Part shown: piece after piece, positions 1 through 9,422 of the stretch | Numbering within the stretch: position 1 is the stretch's first letter | Layout: each line of letters starts with the position of its first letter | Assembly: GCF_900113615.1 (NCBI RefSeq) | Contig: NZ_FOPZ01000001.1 | Coordinates: forward strand, 62,001-126,000 | DNA from: Halorubrum aquaticum | Lineage (GTDB): Archaea > Halobacteriota > Halobacteria > Halobacteriales > Haloferacaceae | Length of the DNA: 64,000 nt | Direction: 5' to 3' | The notes under the pieces: generated by a model | What the model saw: only the letters and a program-made list of their open reading frames with translations | Told to the model about the DNA's origin: nothing | Database searches by the model: none | Program-made: the position numbers and the translations under genes

Positions 1-1087
1 GGCTCCCCAAGATCCCGTTTTGAACCAGGTCGTAGGACATCACCAACCCCTTCTCGTGGCGGTCCTCCGGGACGAACGCCATGCCTCGGTCGATGTGTTC
101 CCGACGGGTCGCGCCGGCCATCGACTCGCCGAGGTACTCGATCGACCCCGACGTCGGCTTCCGCATCCCCGTGATCGCCTCGACGAGCTGTGACTGTCCG
201 TTCCCGTCGACGCCGGCGATCCCGAGCACCTCGCCCGCGCGGAGCTCGAAGGAGATCCCCGAGACCGCCTCGACGCCGCGGTCGTCCTCGACACGGAGGT
301 CCGTCACGCCGAGCACGCGGTCGCCGGGCTCCTGCGGCGTCGTCGCCGGCTCCATCAGCACCTCGCGGCCGACCATCATCTCCGCGAGCTCCTCGCGGGT
401 CACGTCTCCCGAGGCGACGGTGCCGACGTTGACGCCGTTGCGCAGGACCGTGATCTCGTCGGCGGCCGAGAGCGCCTCGCCGAGCTTGTGCGAGATGAAG
501 ATTATCGTCTTGCCCTGGTCTGTCAGCTCCTCGAAGACGCCGTACAGCTCCTCGACTTCCTGGGGGGTCAACACCGCGGTCGGCTCGTCCATGATCAGGA
601 CCTCCGCGCCCCGGTACAGCGCCTTCAGGATCTCGACGCGCTGTTGTTCGCCCACCGAGACGTCCGCGATGGTCGCGTCGGGGTCGACGTCGAAGCCGTA
701 GCGCTCGCTCAGTTCGACCACCGCCTCGCGGGCGGCCTCCTCGTCGACGCGGAGTCCGCCCCACGTCCGCGGCTCGTTGCCCAAGACGACGTTCTCCCAC
801 ACCGTCATGGGGTCGACGAGCATGAAGTGCTGGTGGATCATGCCGATCCCGGCGTCGATCGCGTCGCGCGGGGACGCGAACGAGCGCGGTTCGCCGTCGA
901 CGACGACCGTTCCCTCCGTCGGGCGGTAGAGGCCGTACAACACGTTCATCAGCGTGGTCTTGCCGGCCCCGTTCTCGCCGAGTAAGGCGTGGACGCTCCC
1001 CCGCTCTATCGCGAGGTCCACGTCGTCGTTGGCGACGACCCCGGGGAACCGCTTCGTGATACCGTCAAGGTGGACCGCCGGGTTCAT
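1..1087 (-). CDS. BMP-type nucleoside/purine ABC transporter, double ATPase subunit (partial, C-terminus cut off)
   Basis: Energises ATP-driven uptake at the cytoplasmic face of the membrane. The visible 362 residues hold one full nucleotide-binding domain (Walker A GENGAGKTT near residue 37-45, signature VSVGEQQR, Walker B LIMDEP) and most of a second one, whose Walker A is the degenerate GVDGNGQ typical of the second half of fused sugar/nucleoside ATPases (RbsA/YufO/NupB type). The gene starts ATG AAC CCG at 1087 and runs off the left edge in the second domain. The likely partner is the BMP-family lipoprotein at 2405-3562, same strand, but an opposed MFS gene lies between. Substrate (nucleosides or purines) is inferred from the BMP pairing. 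Permease genes would be expected left of the window. Confidence 0.93.
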   Translation of the reverse strand, partial: MNPAVHLDGITKRFPGVVANDDVDLAIERGSVHALLGENGAGKTTLMNVLYGLYRPTEGTVVVDGEPRSFASPRDAIDAGIGMIHQHFMLVDPMTVWENVVLGNEPRTWGGLRVDEEAAREAVVELSERYGFDVDPDATIADVSVGEQQRVEILKALYRGAEVLIMDEPTAVLTPQEVEELYGVFEELTDQGKTIIFISHKLGEALSAADEITVLRNGVNVGTVASGDVTREELAEMMVGREVLMEPATTPQEPGDRVLGVTDLRVEDDRGVEAVSGISFELRAGEVLGIAGVDGNGQSQLVEAITGMRKPTSGSIEYLGESMAGATRREHIDRGMAFVPEDRHEKGLVMSYDLVQNGILGS

Positions 1088-1195
1088 TCACCCGTATCTC
1101 CGTGTGCGAGGCAAAAAGACCGCGGGTTCGTCTCCGAACCGGTCGTACGTCGCCGACACACGTACCGTTATCCATCCGGCAGCCGAGGCCGCCGT

Positions 1196-2362
1196 ATGGT
1201 CTCGCGATTCTGGCGTATCGTGGCGGCCGTGACGGTCTGGCACGTCGCCGCCAGCGTCTGTTATTACACGGTGTACGCCGGGACCCCGCTCTTTCAGGAC
1301 GCCTTCGATCTGACGGGGCTGGAGGTCGGAATCGTGATCGCCGCGTTGACGCTCGGCTACGCCGTCTCGCTTCTCCCCTTCGGGATCGCGACCGACCGGT
1401 TCGGCGAGAGACGCACGCTGACCGTCGGACTCGTCGGACTCTCCGTCGGCGTCTTCGGGGTCGCGATCGCGCCGACGTATCCGCTGTTGCTGATCGCCGC
1501 CTTCCTCCTCGGATCGATGTACGGGAGCGCGACGCCGGGGACGAACAAGGCGATCTTCGACCGGATCGACCCGGGGAGACAACACCGCGCGATCGGGATC
1601 AAACAGATCGGCCCGACGATCGGGAGCGCGGTCGGCGCGCTCTTAGTGACCGGAACCGCCGGCGTCCTCTTCCCGCGGTTCGGCTTTCTGGTCGCCGCCG
1701 CGGTCGGTTCCCTGGTCGCCGTCGTCTTCTTCAGCGTGTACCGCCGCGAGAGCCCGGGCGAGGCGACGTCCCCCGACTTCCGCGCGCTGTCGTCCAACTC
1801 GGCGTACCTCGTCCTGCTGCTCTCGGGGGTGTGTCTCGGGGCCGCGTTCTACACGACGACCGGCTACGTCACCCTCTTCGTCGGCGAGTCGATCGGCGCG
1901 TCCGTCGCGGTCGCCGGCGCGGTCCTCGCGTCCATGCAGGTCGTCAGCAGCGCCGGAAAGGTCGCCGTGGGGACGCTGGCGGACGTGCTTCCCGGATCGG
2001 CTCGAACGCGGACGGGCGGGATCCTCGCCGTTCAGGCGGCCGGTGGCGGGGTCCTTTACTTCGTGCTTCCGGCCTCGGAGTCCGTGCTCGCCGCCGGCGT
2101 CGTCTTCGCCGGGATCGGGGCGCTCGTCCTCGGGTCGACCGGCCTCTACTACTCCTGTCTCTCCACGCTCGTCGACGACGACGAACTCGGGGCCGCCTCG
2201 GCCGCCGGCCAGCTGGCGGTGACCGCGAGCGGACTGTTCGCGCCCCCGACGTTCGGCTACCTCGTCGACGTGAGCGGGTACTCGGCCGCCTGGTCCTTCC
2301 TCGGCGTCCTGTCGCTCGCCGCGGCCGGGCTCACGCTCGTCGTCGTCACCGACGCCGTGTAA
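1196..2362 (+). CDS. MFS transporter
   Basis: A 388-residue major facilitator superfamily permease of the inner membrane. It has about 12 hydrophobic segments and the family loop 2-3 motif DRFGERR after the second helix. Start chosen at ATG 1196: a TATA-like TTATCC lies about 27 bases upstream, and the frame further upstream reads into the divergent ABC gene and has no membrane character. The substrate cannot be told from sequence. It sits on the opposite strand between two genes of one ABC transporter and converges on the BMP lipoprotein gene (42-base gap). Good helix pattern and length for a complete MFS protein. Confidence 0.9.
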   Translation: MVSRFWRIVAAVTVWHVAASVCYYTVYAGTPLFQDAFDLTGLEVGIVIAALTLGYAVSLLPFGIATDRFGERRTLTVGLVGLSVGVFGVAIAPTYPLLLIAAFLLGSMYGSATPGTNKAIFDRIDPGRQHRAIGIKQIGPTIGSAVGALLVTGTAGVLFPRFGFLVAAAVGSLVAVVFFSVYRRESPGEATSPDFRALSSNSAYLVLLLSGVCLGAAFYTTTGYVTLFVGESIGASVAVAGAVLASMQVVSSAGKVAVGTLADVLPGSARTRTGGILAVQAAGGGVLYFVLPASESVLAAGVVFAGIGALVLGSTGLYYSCLSTLVDDDELGAASAAGQLAVTASGLFAPPTFGYLVDVSGYSAAWSFLGVLSLAAAGLTLVVVTDAV

Positions 2363-2404
2363 ACCGCGGTGCCGGCCGGGGACCACCGACCGTCGTCGCC
2401 GCGA

Positions 2405-3562
2405 TCAGGTGTCGCCGGGCTCCGTCGGCACGTCGATGTCGCCGGCGATGATCGCGTCGCGGGCGTCCGAGACCGCGGTCACGATGTCGTCGGGGACCTC
2501 GCCGCCGATCTCGTCGCCGTAGACGCACTCGACCCCGTTGGACTCGAGTCCGAGCGCGATCGACTCGCCGCCCTGGTGGTCGTCGTCGATCACGTTCGAG
2601 ACGGACTCGTAGACCGCGGTGTCGACGCGTTTCACCATCGACGCCAGGATCACGTCGGAGAACTCGGGCTCGGTGATCGACTGGTCGAGGTCGACGCCGA
2701 AGGCGAACCGGCCCTCCTCCTGTGCCGCCTGGAACACGCCGACGCCCGTCGCGCCCGAGGCGTGATAGACGATGTCCGCGCCGCTCTGGTACATCGAGAG
2801 CGCCGCCTCCTGTCCGCCCGAGGGGTCGGCGTAGCTGCCGACGTAGCTCGTGGTGACGTCGACGTCGTCGGCCGCGTAGTCGACGCCGGCCTCGAAGCCG
2901 GCTTGGAACCGGCGGATGACCGGGCTGTCGACGCCGCCGACGAACCCGAGGTTCGTCGAGTCGGGGTCCGTCGAGCCGGCCCCGGCGGAGAAGTCGGTCT
3001 CGGTCAGGTGTGCGGCGAGCACGCCCATCAGGAACGAGCCCTCGTGCTCGCGGAAGACGTAGCTCGCGACGTTGTCCTCCTCGACGACGGAGTCGACGAG
3101 CATGAAGTCCTGGTCGGGGAACTGCGGGGCGTTCTCCGCGAGGGCGTCGGTCTGGTTGAAGCCGATACACGACACCAGGTCGTAGTCGGGGTCCGTCGAG
3201 CTGGCGTACCGCTGCTGGAAGTCGCCGAACTCGCCGGTCCCCTCCGGCTGGGACTCGTCGTACTCGATGCCGAAGTCCTCCTCGGCCTGGATGAGACCCT
3301 GCTGGGCGGCGTCGTTGAACGAGTTGTCCCCGAGCCCGCCGTCGGAGTAGACGATCCCCACGGTCGCCGGGACGTCGCCGGACCCGTCGCCACTCGAGCC
3401 GTCGTCGGACCCGTCCGAGCCGTCGTCATCGGACCCGTCGCCGCTCGAGCCGTCGTCTCCAGAACCGCCGTCGCTCGGTCCGCCGCTACAACCCGCGAGA
3501 CCGACGAGGCCCGCCGCACTCGCCGCCTTCAGGAACCGCCGCCGTTCGATGTCGGACGTCAT
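2405..3562 (-). CDS. BMP-family substrate-binding lipoprotein (Tat-exported)
   Basis: A 385-residue extracellular binding protein for an ABC importer. The N-terminus has a twin-arginine signal (RRRFLKAASAAG) ending in lipobox LAGC, then a Gly/Ser/Asp linker to about residue 70. The mature domain opens GIVYSDGGLGDNSFN, the hallmark of the BMP/PnrA family, which binds nucleosides and related purines. Start set at ATG 3562; a GTG two codons upstream is possible. It lies 95 bases downstream of the phosphoglucosamine mutase gene and is probably the receptor for the ATPase at 1-1087, despite the intervening opposed MFS gene. Family assignment is secure; ligand is inferred. Confidence 0.93.
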   Translation of the reverse strand: MTSDIERRRFLKAASAAGLVGLAGCSGGPSDGGSGDDGSSGDGSDDDGSDGSDDGSSGDGSGDVPATVGIVYSDGGLGDNSFNDAAQQGLIQAEEDFGIEYDESQPEGTGEFGDFQQRYASSTDPDYDLVSCIGFNQTDALAENAPQFPDQDFMLVDSVVEEDNVASYVFREHEGSFLMGVLAAHLTETDFSAGAGSTDPDSTNLGFVGGVDSPVIRRFQAGFEAGVDYAADDVDVTTSYVGSYADPSGGQEAALSMYQSGADIVYHASGATGVGVFQAAQEEGRFAFGVDLDQSITEPEFSDVILASMVKRVDTAVYESVSNVIDDDHQGGESIALGLESNGVECVYGDEIGGEVPDDIVTAVSDARDAIIAGDIDVPTEPGDT

Positions 3563-3657
3563 AATCACCTACATACCCGGGCGAGCGGGGCATAAACGCG
3601 TCGCTCTCCGTTCCGACGTGTCCTTCCGAGGTCGACGGCCGGTCGCCGAGCCGGGAG

Positions 3658-5133
3658 TCAGCTCTCGGCTTCGGCGACCGCGGTCTCGACGACCTCGCGG
3701 ACCGATTCGACCAGCTCGTCGACCGCGTCGCTCTCGGCGTACACCCTGACGTACGGCTCGGTCCCGGAGGGCCGGACCAGCGTCCACGACGCGTCGGGGA
3801 ACTCCAAGCGGACCCCGTGGTCGGTGTCGACGGTCGCGTCCCCGAACGCCGCCGGGAGCCGATCGGTCAGTCGCTCCATGACCCGCTCCTTCCGGTCGTC
3901 GGGACAGTCGACGCTGACCTTCCGGTACGGGCGCTCCGTGACCGGCTCGCGGAGCGACTCGAGCCCCTCGGCCGCGACGAGTTCGGCGATCACCGCCGCC
4001 GAACAGACGCCGTCGATCCAGCCGCCGAAGGCGGTGTGGACGTGCTTCCACGGCTCCGCGGCGAAGACGACCTCCGTATCCTTGGCGTCCGCCTCCGCGC
4101 GAACCGCCGCGATCCCCTCGTGGAGCGCGCCGAGGCGGACGCGCTCGACGCGCCCGCCGGCCTCGCGGACGCGCTCGTCGATCCGGCCGGAGGCGTTCGG
4201 GGTCGTCACCACGACCGGGTCGGCGGCGTCGCTGGTCCGGACGTACCGCTCGGCGAGGACCGCTAAGACGGTGTCCTCGTGGACGACCTCCCCGTCGGCG
4301 TCGACGACGACGATCCGGTCCGCGTCGCCGTCGTGGCCGATCCCGAAGGCGTACCCCTCGCCGTCGCGGCCGGGCTCGTCGACGCCCTCGTTCGCGTCGG
4401 CCACGAACGCCCGCAGGTCCCGCAGCGTCTCCGGCGTGGGCTTGCTCCCGCGGCCGGGGAAGTGGCCGTCGACGTTCCCGTTGAGGGTGACGACGGTCGC
4501 GCCGAGCTCGCGGAGCACCGTCGGCGTCGCCGGGGCGGACATCCCGTTGCCGCAGTCGACGGCGATCCGGAGCCCGTCGAGGGAGCCGCCGGAGTCGTCG
4601 CCGGCGTCGGCGCCGTCGACCTCGAAGCCCGCCGCGTACTCGCGAACGTCCGCGAGGTACCCGTCGAGGGTGTCGACCCGATCGGGTTCGGTCCACGCGT
4701 CCCACGCCGCCGGCGGCTCCTCGGCCTCGACGCGCGCTTCCACGGCGAGTTCCAGCTCGCGGTCGAACTCGACGCCGTCGCGGAAGAGCTTGATCCCGTT
4801 GTCGGACGGCGGGTTGTGCGAGGCGGTGAGCATGACGCCGTACCGTCCCCGCGAGGCGTGTGCCAACGCCGGCGTCGGGAGCCGGCCCGCCCGGGAGACC
4901 TTCGCGCCGCCGGAGGCGAGCCCGGCCTCCGTCGCGGCCGCGATCGCCGGTCCGCTCACCCGTCCGTCGCGGGCGAGGACGACCTCCGGCGGGCCGGCCG
5001 GTCCGTCGGTTCCGCTCCCGGCCTCCAGTTCCCGCGCTTCCGCCGCCACCGCGCGACCGACCGCCAGCGCGAGTTCGGGCGTCACCCGTTCCTCGACGCG
5101 GCCGCGCACTCCCGCGGTTCCGAACAGTTCCAT
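3658..5133 (-). CDS. glmM: phosphoglucosamine/phosphomanno-mutase family protein
   Basis: Interconverts hexose 6- and 1-phosphates in the cytoplasm; the archaeal branch usually makes glucosamine-1-phosphate or mannose-1-phosphate for surface glycans. 491 residues, somewhat longer than typical 445-460-residue homologues because of acidic inserts (near residues 175-182 and 250-260). The phosphoserine loop TASHNPPSDNG has the catalytic Ser at 105, the Mg2+ loop DGDADR is at 268-273, and the phosphate-binding RPSGTEPYVRVY is near the C-terminus. The opening ELFGTAGVRG is typical. Divergent from the histidine kinase gene (211-base gap). Which hexose is preferred cannot be settled by sequence alone. 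Confidence 0.9.
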   Translation of the reverse strand: MELFGTAGVRGRVEERVTPELALAVGRAVAAEARELEAGSGTDGPAGPPEVVLARDGRVSGPAIAAATEAGLASGGAKVSRAGRLPTPALAHASRGRYGVMLTASHNPPSDNGIKLFRDGVEFDRELELAVEARVEAEEPPAAWDAWTEPDRVDTLDGYLADVREYAAGFEVDGADAGDDSGGSLDGLRIAVDCGNGMSAPATPTVLRELGATVVTLNGNVDGHFPGRGSKPTPETLRDLRAFVADANEGVDEPGRDGEGYAFGIGHDGDADRIVVVDADGEVVHEDTVLAVLAERYVRTSDAADPVVVTTPNASGRIDERVREAGGRVERVRLGALHEGIAAVRAEADAKDTEVVFAAEPWKHVHTAFGGWIDGVCSAAVIAELVAAEGLESLREPVTERPYRKVSVDCPDDRKERVMERLTDRLPAAFGDATVDTDHGVRLEFPDASWTLVRPSGTEPYVRVYAESDAVDELVESVREVVETAVAEAES

Positions 5134-5344
5134 GTCGCCCCGATCGACCGCCGGTCGTTAGTACCCGTCGGTCCGGACGGCGGTCGATCCCGGCGGCCGT
5201 CGTCTGGATTGACGCCGAGTCCATCGATCTCGGTGGGGGTCCCGACGGAGGACCGCCATCAGAACGCCGCTTCGCGGGTCCGTGATTCTCGAGATCCGGT
5301 GAGAGAGGTCGGTGTTTATCTTCTCCCCGTGTGTTTCTGCTGGT

Positions 5345-6403
5345 ATGAGTAACGCTTCGCTCGGGAAACGTCGCGACTTCCGGGCGTTGTTTGATCACCT
5401 CGACGGGGTCGCGCTTTGGGCGGCCACCGAACCTGGGACGTTCGATTACGTCAGCGACGGCTTCGAAGGGATTTGGGGGATCCCGTCCGAGGAGATCGAG
5501 GACGACGTCGACGAACTGCTCGCCACCATCCACCCGGAGGACCGCGACCGAGTACGGGCGAACATCGAGGGTTCGGACCAGGCGACCGCCGAGAACGCGT
5601 ATGAGGGACGTGTCGTTCGACCGGACGGATCGATACGATGGGTGCTGACCAGACAGGTCCTCCTCCGGGATGACGAGGGTATCCCGACCGAGGCCATCGG
5701 CATCTGTACGGACATCACGGAACAGAAGCGTCGAGAACAGGAGCTCGAAATTCTGAACCGTCTCGTCCGACACGACATCAGGAACGACTTGGCGGTGGTC
5801 CTCGGCTGGATCGAGATACTCGAGGACCACGTCGACGACGAAGGACGGGGGTATCTCGAGAAAGTCCTCCACAGCGGCGAGCACGTCATCGAGCTGACGG
5901 AGATCGCTCGCGACTACGTGGAGATGACCGTCTCGAACGGAGATCTCGCCGTCGAGCCAACCCCGCTCTCGTCCGTCCTCGCGACCGAGGTCGCGCTTCG
6001 CGAGGAGTCCTTCCCGGACGCGGAGTTCGTGGTCCACGACCCGCTCCCCGAGGTCGACGTGGCCGCCAACGGCATGCTCGGCTCCGTGTTTCGGAACCTC
6101 CTGAACAACGCCGTCCAACACAACGACAAGGACGTCCCCGTCGTCGAGGTCTCCTGTGAGTCGCGGGACGAGGACGTGGAGGTCAGGATCGCGGACAACG
6201 GTCCGGGGATTCCGGACGACCGGAAGAACGAGGTCTTCGGGAAGGGGGAGAGGGACTTCGACAGCCCCGGGACCGGGATCGGACTCTACCTCGTTTACAC
6301 GCTGGTCACGCAGTACGGCGGCGAGGTATGGGCCGAAGACGACGATCCGACCGGGACGGTCTTCGTCGTCCGACTGCCGAAAGCCACGGCGACGGGTGCG
6401 TGA
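5345..6403 (+). CDS. PAS domain sensor histidine kinase
   Basis: A 352-residue soluble sensor kinase with no membrane segments. Residues about 10-128 form a PAS domain, ending with the PAC-like GICTDITEQKRR. A HisKA-type helix follows with phospho-acceptor His143 in LVRHDIRNDLA. The ATPase domain (about 245-345) shows N box NLLNNAVQHND, G1 DNGPGIPDD and G2 GTGIGLYLVY. The H-box form VRHDIRND is the common haloarchaeal one. A TATA-like TTTATC about 30 bases before ATG 5345 supports this start. No response regulator lies next to it, so signal and partner are unknown. Confidence 0.93.
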   Translation: MSNASLGKRRDFRALFDHLDGVALWAATEPGTFDYVSDGFEGIWGIPSEEIEDDVDELLATIHPEDRDRVRANIEGSDQATAENAYEGRVVRPDGSIRWVLTRQVLLRDDEGIPTEAIGICTDITEQKRREQELEILNRLVRHDIRNDLAVVLGWIEILEDHVDDEGRGYLEKVLHSGEHVIELTEIARDYVEMTVSNGDLAVEPTPLSSVLATEVALREESFPDAEFVVHDPLPEVDVAANGMLGSVFRNLLNNAVQHNDKDVPVVEVSCESRDEDVEVRIADNGPGIPDDRKNEVFGKGERDFDSPGTGIGLYLVYTLVTQYGGEVWAEDDDPTGTVFVVRLPKATATGA

Positions 6404-6552
6404 CTGCGGAGTCGTCGATCGCCTGCGAGCCGAACGTGTCGTCGGTCTGGAAGACGTAGCAGGTCCCCCCGCGGACGGTCTCCTCGGAAACTGGGGGAGC
6501 GAGGCCACCCGAGAGAACTGGCAGGGGATCGATGGAGGAGTCGAGCGGGCTC

Positions 6553-7290
6553 CTACGGGTCGAGAAGCTTCGATTCGGCCTTCCGGAGGTGTTCGAGCAT
6601 CGTCGTCTTCGAGACGCCCAGGTCGTCGGCGAGTTCGCGCGTGGACGCCCCGCGGGGCCACTCGTAGTATCCCTGCTCGCGGGCGTGCTCGTACACCTCC
6701 CGCTGGGTCGTCGTGAGCGTGTCGAGGCGGTGTTCGCGGGCGGTCTTCTGGCCGGCTCCCGAGGACGACATCGACTCGATGCTCACCTCGGCGTCGGCCG
6801 TCTCGCGGACCGCGTCGAGCGACTCGCGGATCCCCGACCGCTCGCCGACGAAACACACCTGCCACTCCTCGTGGCCGTCCTCGATCCGGACCGGGGCGCT
6901 GTGGACGAACCCGTTCTCGAGGAGGGTCGGACACACCATGTCCGTCGGGTCGTACTCCACGAAGAACTCGCGGACCACGTTGCCCGGGGCGTCGCGTGCG
7001 CGACCGAACCGCTGTTGGAGCTCCATCAGGTCCCCCGAGTGTTCCGAGGCACGGATCGCGTCCAGCAACGCCTCCACCTCCTCGTTCGTGTCCGCGAAGG
7101 CGGTGAAGAGGCCGTTCACCGTGTTCGGGGTCTCGCCGTCCGTCTTCGGCGAGTTGTAGATCGCGTGAGCGAGGACGCCGCCGTCGGTTCGGCTCGTCGC
7201 CTCGATCGCCCAGCAGTTCGGGTGCCACAGGTCGAGCGTCAGCCGGGTCCCCGACCACCCGTCGGCATCGTTCGCCTCGAGCGCAGACAT
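6553..7290 (-). CDS. HTH_10 (bacterio-opsin activator type) transcriptional regulator
   Basis: A 245-residue haloarchaeal regulator. The C-terminal 55 residues form the HTH_10 domain: LDTLTTTQREVYEHAREQG, then GASTRELADDLGVSKTTMLEHLRKAESKLL. The N-terminal 170 residues resemble the non-DNA-binding sensor part of Bat-like regulators, with no recognised cofactor motif. It is divergent from the aldehyde dehydrogenase gene with 86 bases between starts, so control of that gene is plausible but inferred. The ATG at 7290 directly follows a short AT-richer stretch (7310-7322) that could hold promoter elements for either gene. Confidence 0.88.
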   Translation of the reverse strand: MSALEANDADGWSGTRLTLDLWHPNCWAIEATSRTDGGVLAHAIYNSPKTDGETPNTVNGLFTAFADTNEEVEALLDAIRASEHSGDLMELQQRFGRARDAPGNVVREFFVEYDPTDMVCPTLLENGFVHSAPVRIEDGHEEWQVCFVGERSGIRESLDAVRETADAEVSIESMSSSGAGQKTAREHRLDTLTTTQREVYEHAREQGYYEWPRGASTRELADDLGVSKTTMLEHLRKAESKLLDP

Positions 7291-7376
7291 GGATCCTCCT
7301 AGACCCCCCTACGGTAAAGAATCTCCCGACCATGGTAGGGTGGGGAATTTGGCGTCCGGGGAGGAAAGGAACGCCC

Positions 7377-8894
7377 ATGGCAGACGCCTACAAACACTAC
7401 ATCGACGGCGAGTGGGTCGAAGGCGAGGGAACGGAGACCTTCGAGAGCGAGAACCCCGCGACCGGCGAGACGCTCGGCGAGTTCCGGAAGGGGACGCCCG
7501 CCGACGTCGACCGCGCGGTCGACGCCGCCGACGAGGCGTTCGAGGAGTGGCGCGAACTCTCCCGGATCGACCGAGCGGAGTACCTCTGGGACGTCTACCA
7601 CGAGCTCCGCGAGCGCACCGACGAGCTCGGCGAGATCGTCACCAAGGAGTGCGGCAAGGAGATAAGCGAGGGCAAAGCCGACGTGGTCGAGGCCGCCCAC
7701 ATGGTCGAATGGGCCGCCGGCGACGCCCGCCACCCCAAGGGCGACATCGTCCCCTCGGAGATCCCCGCGAAGGACGCCTACATGCGCCGGAAACCCCGCG
7801 GCGTCACCGGCTGTATCACGCCGTGGAACTTCCCCGTCGCCATCCCGTACTGGCACATGGCCATCGCGCTGGTCGAGGGGAACACGGTCGTGTTCAAGCC
7901 GGCCGAGCAGACCCCGTGGTGTGCGCAGGTCATCGCGGAGATGTTCGAGGACGCGGGCATCCCCGACGGCGTCTTCAACATGGTCCAGGGATACGGCGAC
8001 GCCGGCAACGCGATCGTCGAGAACGACGACGTCGACACCGTCATCTTCACCGGATCGGCCGAGGTCGGCCACCTGATCCAGGACAAGCTCGGCGGCGTCG
8101 CCGGCAAGCGCGCGGCCTGTGAGATGGGCGGCAAGAACGCCATCGTGATCACCGAGGAGGCCGACCTCGACATCGCGGTCCACTCGGCGGTCATGTCATC
8201 CTTTAAGACCACCGGCCAGCGCTGTGTCTCCTCCGAGCGATTGATCGTCCACACGGACGTGTACGACGAGTTCAAGGAGCGCTTCGTCGAGGTCGCGGAG
8301 AGCGTCTCGGTCGGCGACCCGCTCGACGAGAACACCTTCATGGGCCCGCTCATCGAGGAGGAACACCACGAGAAGGTCACCCGGAACAACGAGCAGGCCC
8401 GGGAGGAGGGCGTGAACGTGCTCGTCGACCGGACCGAACTCGACGACGAGGAGATCCCGGACGGCCACGAGGACGGCTACTGGGTCGGTCCGTTCGTCTA
8501 CGAGGCCGACGCCCACGCCGACCTGACGTGTACCCACGAGGAGGTCTTCGGCCCCCACGTCGCGCTCATGGAGTACGACGGCGACATCGAGGAGGCCGTC
8601 GAGATCCAGAACGACACCGACTACGGGCTCGCCGGCGCGATCATCTCGGAGGACTACCGTCAGATCAACTACTACCGCGACCGCGCCGAGATCGGCTTGG
8701 CGTACGGCAACCTGCCGTGTATCGGCGCGGAGGTCCAGTTGCCCTTCGGCGGCGTCAAGAAGTCCGGCAACGGGTACCCCTCCGCGCGTGAGGCCATCGA
8801 GGCCGTCACCGACCGAACCGCCTGGACGCTGAACAACTCCAAGGAGATCGAGATGGCACAGGGCCTCTCGGCGGACATCAAGACCGACGACTGA
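7377..8894 (+). CDS. NAD(P)-dependent aldehyde dehydrogenase
   Basis: Oxidises an aldehyde to a carboxylate. 505 residues, full length for the superfamily: PWNFP at 149-153, cofactor Lys174 in FKPAEQTP, FTGSAEVG, general-base Glu249 in CEMGGKN and catalytic Cys283 in TTGQRCVSSE. Start chosen at ATG 7377 because GGAGGAAAGG lies just upstream; an in-frame ATG at 7332 adds 15 residues unlike the family. Haloarchaeal relatives include alpha-ketoglutarate semialdehyde dehydrogenases of pentose oxidation, and a sugar-acid dehydratase candidate lies at 26885-28123, but the substrate is not shown by the sequence. Divergent HTH_10 gene upstream. Confidence 0.93.
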   Translation: MADAYKHYIDGEWVEGEGTETFESENPATGETLGEFRKGTPADVDRAVDAADEAFEEWRELSRIDRAEYLWDVYHELRERTDELGEIVTKECGKEISEGKADVVEAAHMVEWAAGDARHPKGDIVPSEIPAKDAYMRRKPRGVTGCITPWNFPVAIPYWHMAIALVEGNTVVFKPAEQTPWCAQVIAEMFEDAGIPDGVFNMVQGYGDAGNAIVENDDVDTVIFTGSAEVGHLIQDKLGGVAGKRAACEMGGKNAIVITEEADLDIAVHSAVMSSFKTTGQRCVSSERLIVHTDVYDEFKERFVEVAESVSVGDPLDENTFMGPLIEEEHHEKVTRNNEQAREEGVNVLVDRTELDDEEIPDGHEDGYWVGPFVYEADAHADLTCTHEEVFGPHVALMEYDGDIEEAVEIQNDTDYGLAGAIISEDYRQINYYRDRAEIGLAYGNLPCIGAEVQLPFGGVKKSGNGYPSAREAIEAVTDRTAWTLNNSKEIEMAQGLSADIKTDD

Positions 8895-8987
8895 TCGGCC
8901 GGAAAACGTGGAAACGCTCGGGAGATCCGGGCATCGTCGGCGAAACGTTCGGAACCTGTCTCGGTTCGACGATTCCCTGCCGCGGTC

Positions 8988-9338
8988 CTAGACGATGCTC
9001 GGCGTGTACGGGTACTCGTACACCTCGCCGTTGTTGGCTTTCACCGTGGCGATGAGCACCAGTACGAGGTCGATGATCGCGAAGATCGGGAGCAACAGGA
9101 GGCCGACGAGCACGATCGTCAGGATTCCGGAGACCACGAACGCGACGAACATCACGATCTGGAAGTTCAACGAGTTCTTCGCGTTCTCTCTCACCAGCTC
9201 GTCGTCGTCGTCCGCGAGCACCAGGAACAGGACAGGCCCGAGTATCGACGCAACGAGCGCCGATGCGTGTGCCAACGCCGCCAGGGTCGTGTCACCCTCG
9301 ACCGTCCGAGACTCGCCGTCGTTGGATTCGACTGACAT
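8988..9338 (-). CDS. DUF4870-family small membrane protein
   Basis: A 116-residue protein with three hydrophobic segments (about 22-43, 60-82, 83-103). The pattern ALAHASALVASILGP, an acidic loop, then VRENAKNSLNFQ is the hallmark of DUF4870 (Tic20-like fold). No enzymatic residues are evident and the function is unknown. A TATA-like ATATTTATC lies about 30 bases upstream of ATG 9338, suggesting a leaderless or nearly leaderless transcript. Confidence 0.85.
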   Translation of the reverse strand: MSVESNDGESRTVEGDTTLAALAHASALVASILGPVLFLVLADDDDELVRENAKNSLNFQIVMFVAFVVSGILTIVLVGLLLLPIFAIIDLVLVLIATVKANNGEVYEYPYTPSIV

Positions 9339-9422
9339 GTGTTCACCGATCAGACACGGCCCTGATAAATATTGCGTCGATATCCCTTCGATGCGGGATC
9401 TTTCGCAGCGTTCCCGCCGTTT

